Assembly (NCBI GenBank): GCA_963663285.2
Contig: CAXXNI010000002.1
Coordinates: 1,364,001 to 1,428,000 of the forward strand
Length of the DNA: 64,000 nt
Source: CAXXOK01 sp963663285
Lineage (GTDB): Bacteria; Bacillota; Clostridia; Christensenellales; Aristaeellaceae
Direction: 5' to 3'
The translations under genes and the position numbers were made by a program. Numbering within the stretch: position 1 is the first letter of the stretch; every line of letters starts with the position of its first letter. Below are positions 61,949 through 64,000 of the stretch, in pieces. The notes beneath the pieces are model-generated. The model was not told where the DNA came from. It worked only from the letters and a program-made list of their open reading frames with translations, and ran no database searches.

Positions 61949-63484
61949 TTGCGTAAAACTGCTGTATGGATATTATCTGCTGTTTTTAGCTTGCTCATAG
62001 GCGCCGGTGCATCTGCCGAGGTGCCGGTGGTTTTGTTTTATCACAATACTCGCCCCATGAATGCATATACGGAGCTGACCCGCAGGGAAGTAATCGGGAA
62101 GATCGGTGTGGATATGCAGCTGATTCGCGGCGGTGACAACTGGAAAGAGCAACTTAGCCTGCTGATGGCGGATGATGATGAAGCGGTTGACATTGTCGCG
62201 TTAATGGATATGGGCACGTTTAGCAATTATGCAGCGGCAGGGGCGTTTTACGACTTGACGGATTTGCTGGCGGACTACCCCAACATCATCACCTACTTGT
62301 CCGGTGTTGAAAATGATTCTGTGCAGGATATACTATCCTGGACGAGCGTGAACGGCCGGATTTTCGGTTTGCCCAGCATAACAGTTGTCCGCTCCTATTA
62401 CACAGAAAGTATCCGCAGCGATTGGCTGAAGCACTTGGGGCTATCCGTGCCGGAGACCTTGGCAGAATGGACAAACGTCATGCGGGCGTTTACTTACGGC
62501 GATCCTGATGGTAATGGGATAGATGACACGTACGGGTTTTCCGGCAGCCGCCAGTACAACTCGCTCACGCCTTTTTTTGGAGCTTTCGGTGCACGCCCGG
62601 ATCAATGCTATTTTCTGGATGACGACGGCCATGTTGTTACCAATGTAATCAGCGAAGAGTACCGCAACGCCCTTGGATACCTGCGGAACATCTACGCCGA
62701 GGGGCTTATCGACCCGGAAATGTTTATCGCCAACGATTACCAGATTAATGAAAAATGGGTCGGCGGCAAGTTCGGAATCTGGAACAGTTGGTGGAGCGGT
62801 GCGGGGAATGCGGTGGTTCGGTATCATTACACCGATTATAATCCGGAAGATTCGATATTGATCCTCAATCCGCCCGTAGGAGCAGACGGGCTCAGCGGCG
62901 TGATTGCACAGGAACCCTGCGAGAACTTTTTTGCCATCAGCGCAAAGAGCGACAAGGTAGATGCGGCGCTCAAGCTGATCGATTACGCTTGTACCACAGA
63001 TGGTCAGCGCACGCTGATGTGGGGCGTGGAAGGGCAGTTTTGGACGCAGGATGAGGCCGGCAATATTGATTGGTACACCGGCATCGACGGTAAGGACAAG
63101 TACGGCAACCGCATCGGTGATATGCAGCTGTATCGCTTCTTTTACAACATCCCGATTGAAAACTCGGTATGGCACCTCAGCGATACGATGGCGAACCGGT
63201 TGTATCAGGAGTCATCGGAAAGCTACATGCAGGTGCCGGTTTATACCGACCTTTTTCTTGGACTATCCAGTGAAGCATATGTTACACACAACGTCGATCT
63301 GGGAACTTTCGTGGAGGAGTCGGGCATCCGGTTTATTATGGGGATAGCAGACCTTAATGACGACTGGGACGCCTATGTGAAGGATTACCTGGCCAGAGGC
63401 GGAGAAGCAGTGCGCACATCCCTGCTTCAGGCATATAATAAGAGGCATGGCACAGCGCTGACGTTTGCGCAACCCGCCCAATAA
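61949..63484 (+). CDS. Third solute-binding protein, large extracytoplasmic type
   Basis: A 511-residue protein. TTG at 61949 is chosen because an AGAAAGG site lies 8 bases upstream and the signal peptide then begins ideally (RKTAVWILSAVF, cleavage at GASAE). An ATG 21 bases earlier lacks such a site. There is no lipobox cysteine. The mature part has the layout of large type 1/LplA-like binding proteins: SDWLKHLGLSVPETLAEWTNVMRAFTYGDPDGNGIDDTYGF, an EF-hand-like DPDGNGIDD, and EYRNALGYLRNIYAEGLIDPEMF. No permease genes follow; a sensor gene does, suggesting a role in signalling rather than uptake. Confidence 0.9.
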   Translation: MRKTAVWILSAVFSLLIGAGASAEVPVVLFYHNTRPMNAYTELTRREVIGKIGVDMQLIRGGDNWKEQLSLLMADDDEAVDIVALMDMGTFSNYAAAGAFYDLTDLLADYPNIITYLSGVENDSVQDILSWTSVNGRIFGLPSITVVRSYYTESIRSDWLKHLGLSVPETLAEWTNVMRAFTYGDPDGNGIDDTYGFSGSRQYNSLTPFFGAFGARPDQCYFLDDDGHVVTNVISEEYRNALGYLRNIYAEGLIDPEMFIANDYQINEKWVGGKFGIWNSWWSGAGNAVVRYHYTDYNPEDSILILNPPVGADGLSGVIAQEPCENFFAISAKSDKVDAALKLIDYACTTDGQRTLMWGVEGQFWTQDEAGNIDWYTGIDGKDKYGNRIGDMQLYRFFYNIPIENSVWHLSDTMANRLYQESSESYMQVPVYTDLFLGLSSEAYVTHNVDLGTFVEESGIRFIMGIADLNDDWDAYVKDYLARGGEAVRTSLLQAYNKRHGTALTFAQPAQ

Positions 63485-63505
63485 CATAATTTTCCGGGAA
63501 AGGAG

Positions 63506-64000
63506 ATGGTCGATATCCGGGCAAAGCATAACGTTTCGCTGATGAATAAACTCATCTTGCTGTCCTCGGCCATTATCCTTTTCGCTTGTACAGCTATCTG
63601 CGTATATTCCTACCGTGCAACGTACAGCCGCTTGATTGAGAATAACAACGCGCGTGCACTGTTAATTCAGCAAACCATGTCGCAGGAAATTCTCATCGGT
63701 ACGGCGCAGGTAGAGAAGGTCGTGGAGGAATTGGCGTACAATCGCCAAATTTTGCTGGCTGTAAACGAAACGGATCCGAATATGTTTATTGTGCAATTGA
63801 TTTCCGGCACAGAGCAGCAAATACGCGCCAGTGAAAGCCACCTGTCCAACTACGGTGCCGATATTGTGATGATCCTGTCCGGGCGGCCTGAAAGCTATGA
63901 CTTGACTTTGGATGCATCGCGCTTTTTAGGGAATGATGAATATCAAGCCTTTATACAAGGCGGCGTGATACAAAAATGGGGCGATATTGGTCGTTCTCTT
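63506..64000 (+). CDS. Membrane sensor protein, N-terminal part (likely histidine kinase)
   Basis: The gene runs off the right edge with 165 codons visible. A short basic start is followed by a membrane segment (LILLSSAIILFACTAICVYSY, about residues 16-36), then a helical extracellular domain (ENNNARALLIQQTMSQEILIGTAQVEKVVEEL...). This is the build of YesM/LytS-class sensor kinases that sit next to large solute-binding proteins. The kinase domain is outside the window, so chemoreceptor or other sensor remains possible. ATG at 63506 is very close to the AAGGAG site; ATG at 63542 (MNKLIL) is an alternative. Confidence 0.7.
   Translation, partial: MVDIRAKHNVSLMNKLILLSSAIILFACTAICVYSYRATYSRLIENNNARALLIQQTMSQEILIGTAQVEKVVEELAYNRQILLAVNETDPNMFIVQLISGTEQQIRASESHLSNYGADIVMILSGRPESYDLTLDASRFLGNDEYQAFIQGGVIQKWGDIGRSL

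Overview
The window looks like part of a Firmicutes (Clostridia-type) chromosome of medium G+C. The evidence is the classic rimP-nusA-ylxR-ylxQ-infB-rbfA translation cluster, a SpoVB-type flippase / YabN-type MazG / HU block, a tandem glycine riboswitch, purine-rich Shine-Dalgarno sites with frequent GTG and TTG starts, and consensus sigma-A-like promoters. The left edge cuts a livG gene and the right edge cuts a membrane sensor gene.

Layout. 1-1032: end of a branched-chain amino acid ABC transporter (LivG, LivF). 1217-3450: cupin, hybrid cluster protein (Hcp) and a 4Fe-4S ferredoxin, probably for nitrosative stress. 3539-5426: HD-domain protein and two small secreted proteins. 5505-18450 (minus): one long housekeeping stretch transcribed as rimP, nusA, ylxR, ylxQ, infB, rbfA, a DHH phosphoesterase, truB, ribF-like, then from its own promoter rpsO, pnp and an M16 peptidase. 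18994-22449 (plus): SpoVB-like flippase, MazG, HU. 23117-28256 (minus): complete rRNA operon 16S-tRNA-Ala-tRNA-Ile-23S-5S with its promoter, processing stems and terminator. 28537-31232 (minus): esterase and a two-gene ABC exporter. 31419-37096 (minus): glnS-gltX-leuS. 37255-44582 (plus): glycine-riboswitch-controlled glycine cleavage operon gcvT-gcvH-gcvPA-gcvPB with lplA and lpdA, which supply and reoxidise the lipoyl group of GcvH.

45220-56598 is the accessory core: a LacI-type regulator divergent from a large minus-strand operon containing a sugar ABC importer, an enolase-superfamily acid-sugar dehydratase, a UxuA-like TIM-barrel protein, a VOC protein, a family 1 glycosidase and two Gfo/Idh/MocA dehydrogenases. 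Together they look like an uptake and breakdown pathway for a glycoside or sugar acid whose exact substrate is not visible. Promoters of both directions and three LacI-type half-palindromes lie in the shared control region.

56599-57614 has no convincing gene and may be decayed DNA. 57615-60677 is a second sugar ABC importer with no enzymes attached. 61035-64000 carries a metallo-beta-lactamase-fold hydrolase, a third solute-binding protein without permeases and the start of a membrane sensor (likely histidine kinase), which together suggest a nutrient-sensing unit.

A recurring oddity is that none of the three solute-binding proteins has a lipobox cysteine; all have AXA-type signal peptides. 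Other points worth a second look are a highly structured leader before rimP, a candidate autoregulatory leader before rpsO, a ribF-like gene whose flavokinase part is short and unrecognisable, a MazG whose methylase half has lost its motif, and a repeat-rich IF-2 N-terminus. No CRISPR array, prophage or intact insertion sequence was seen.
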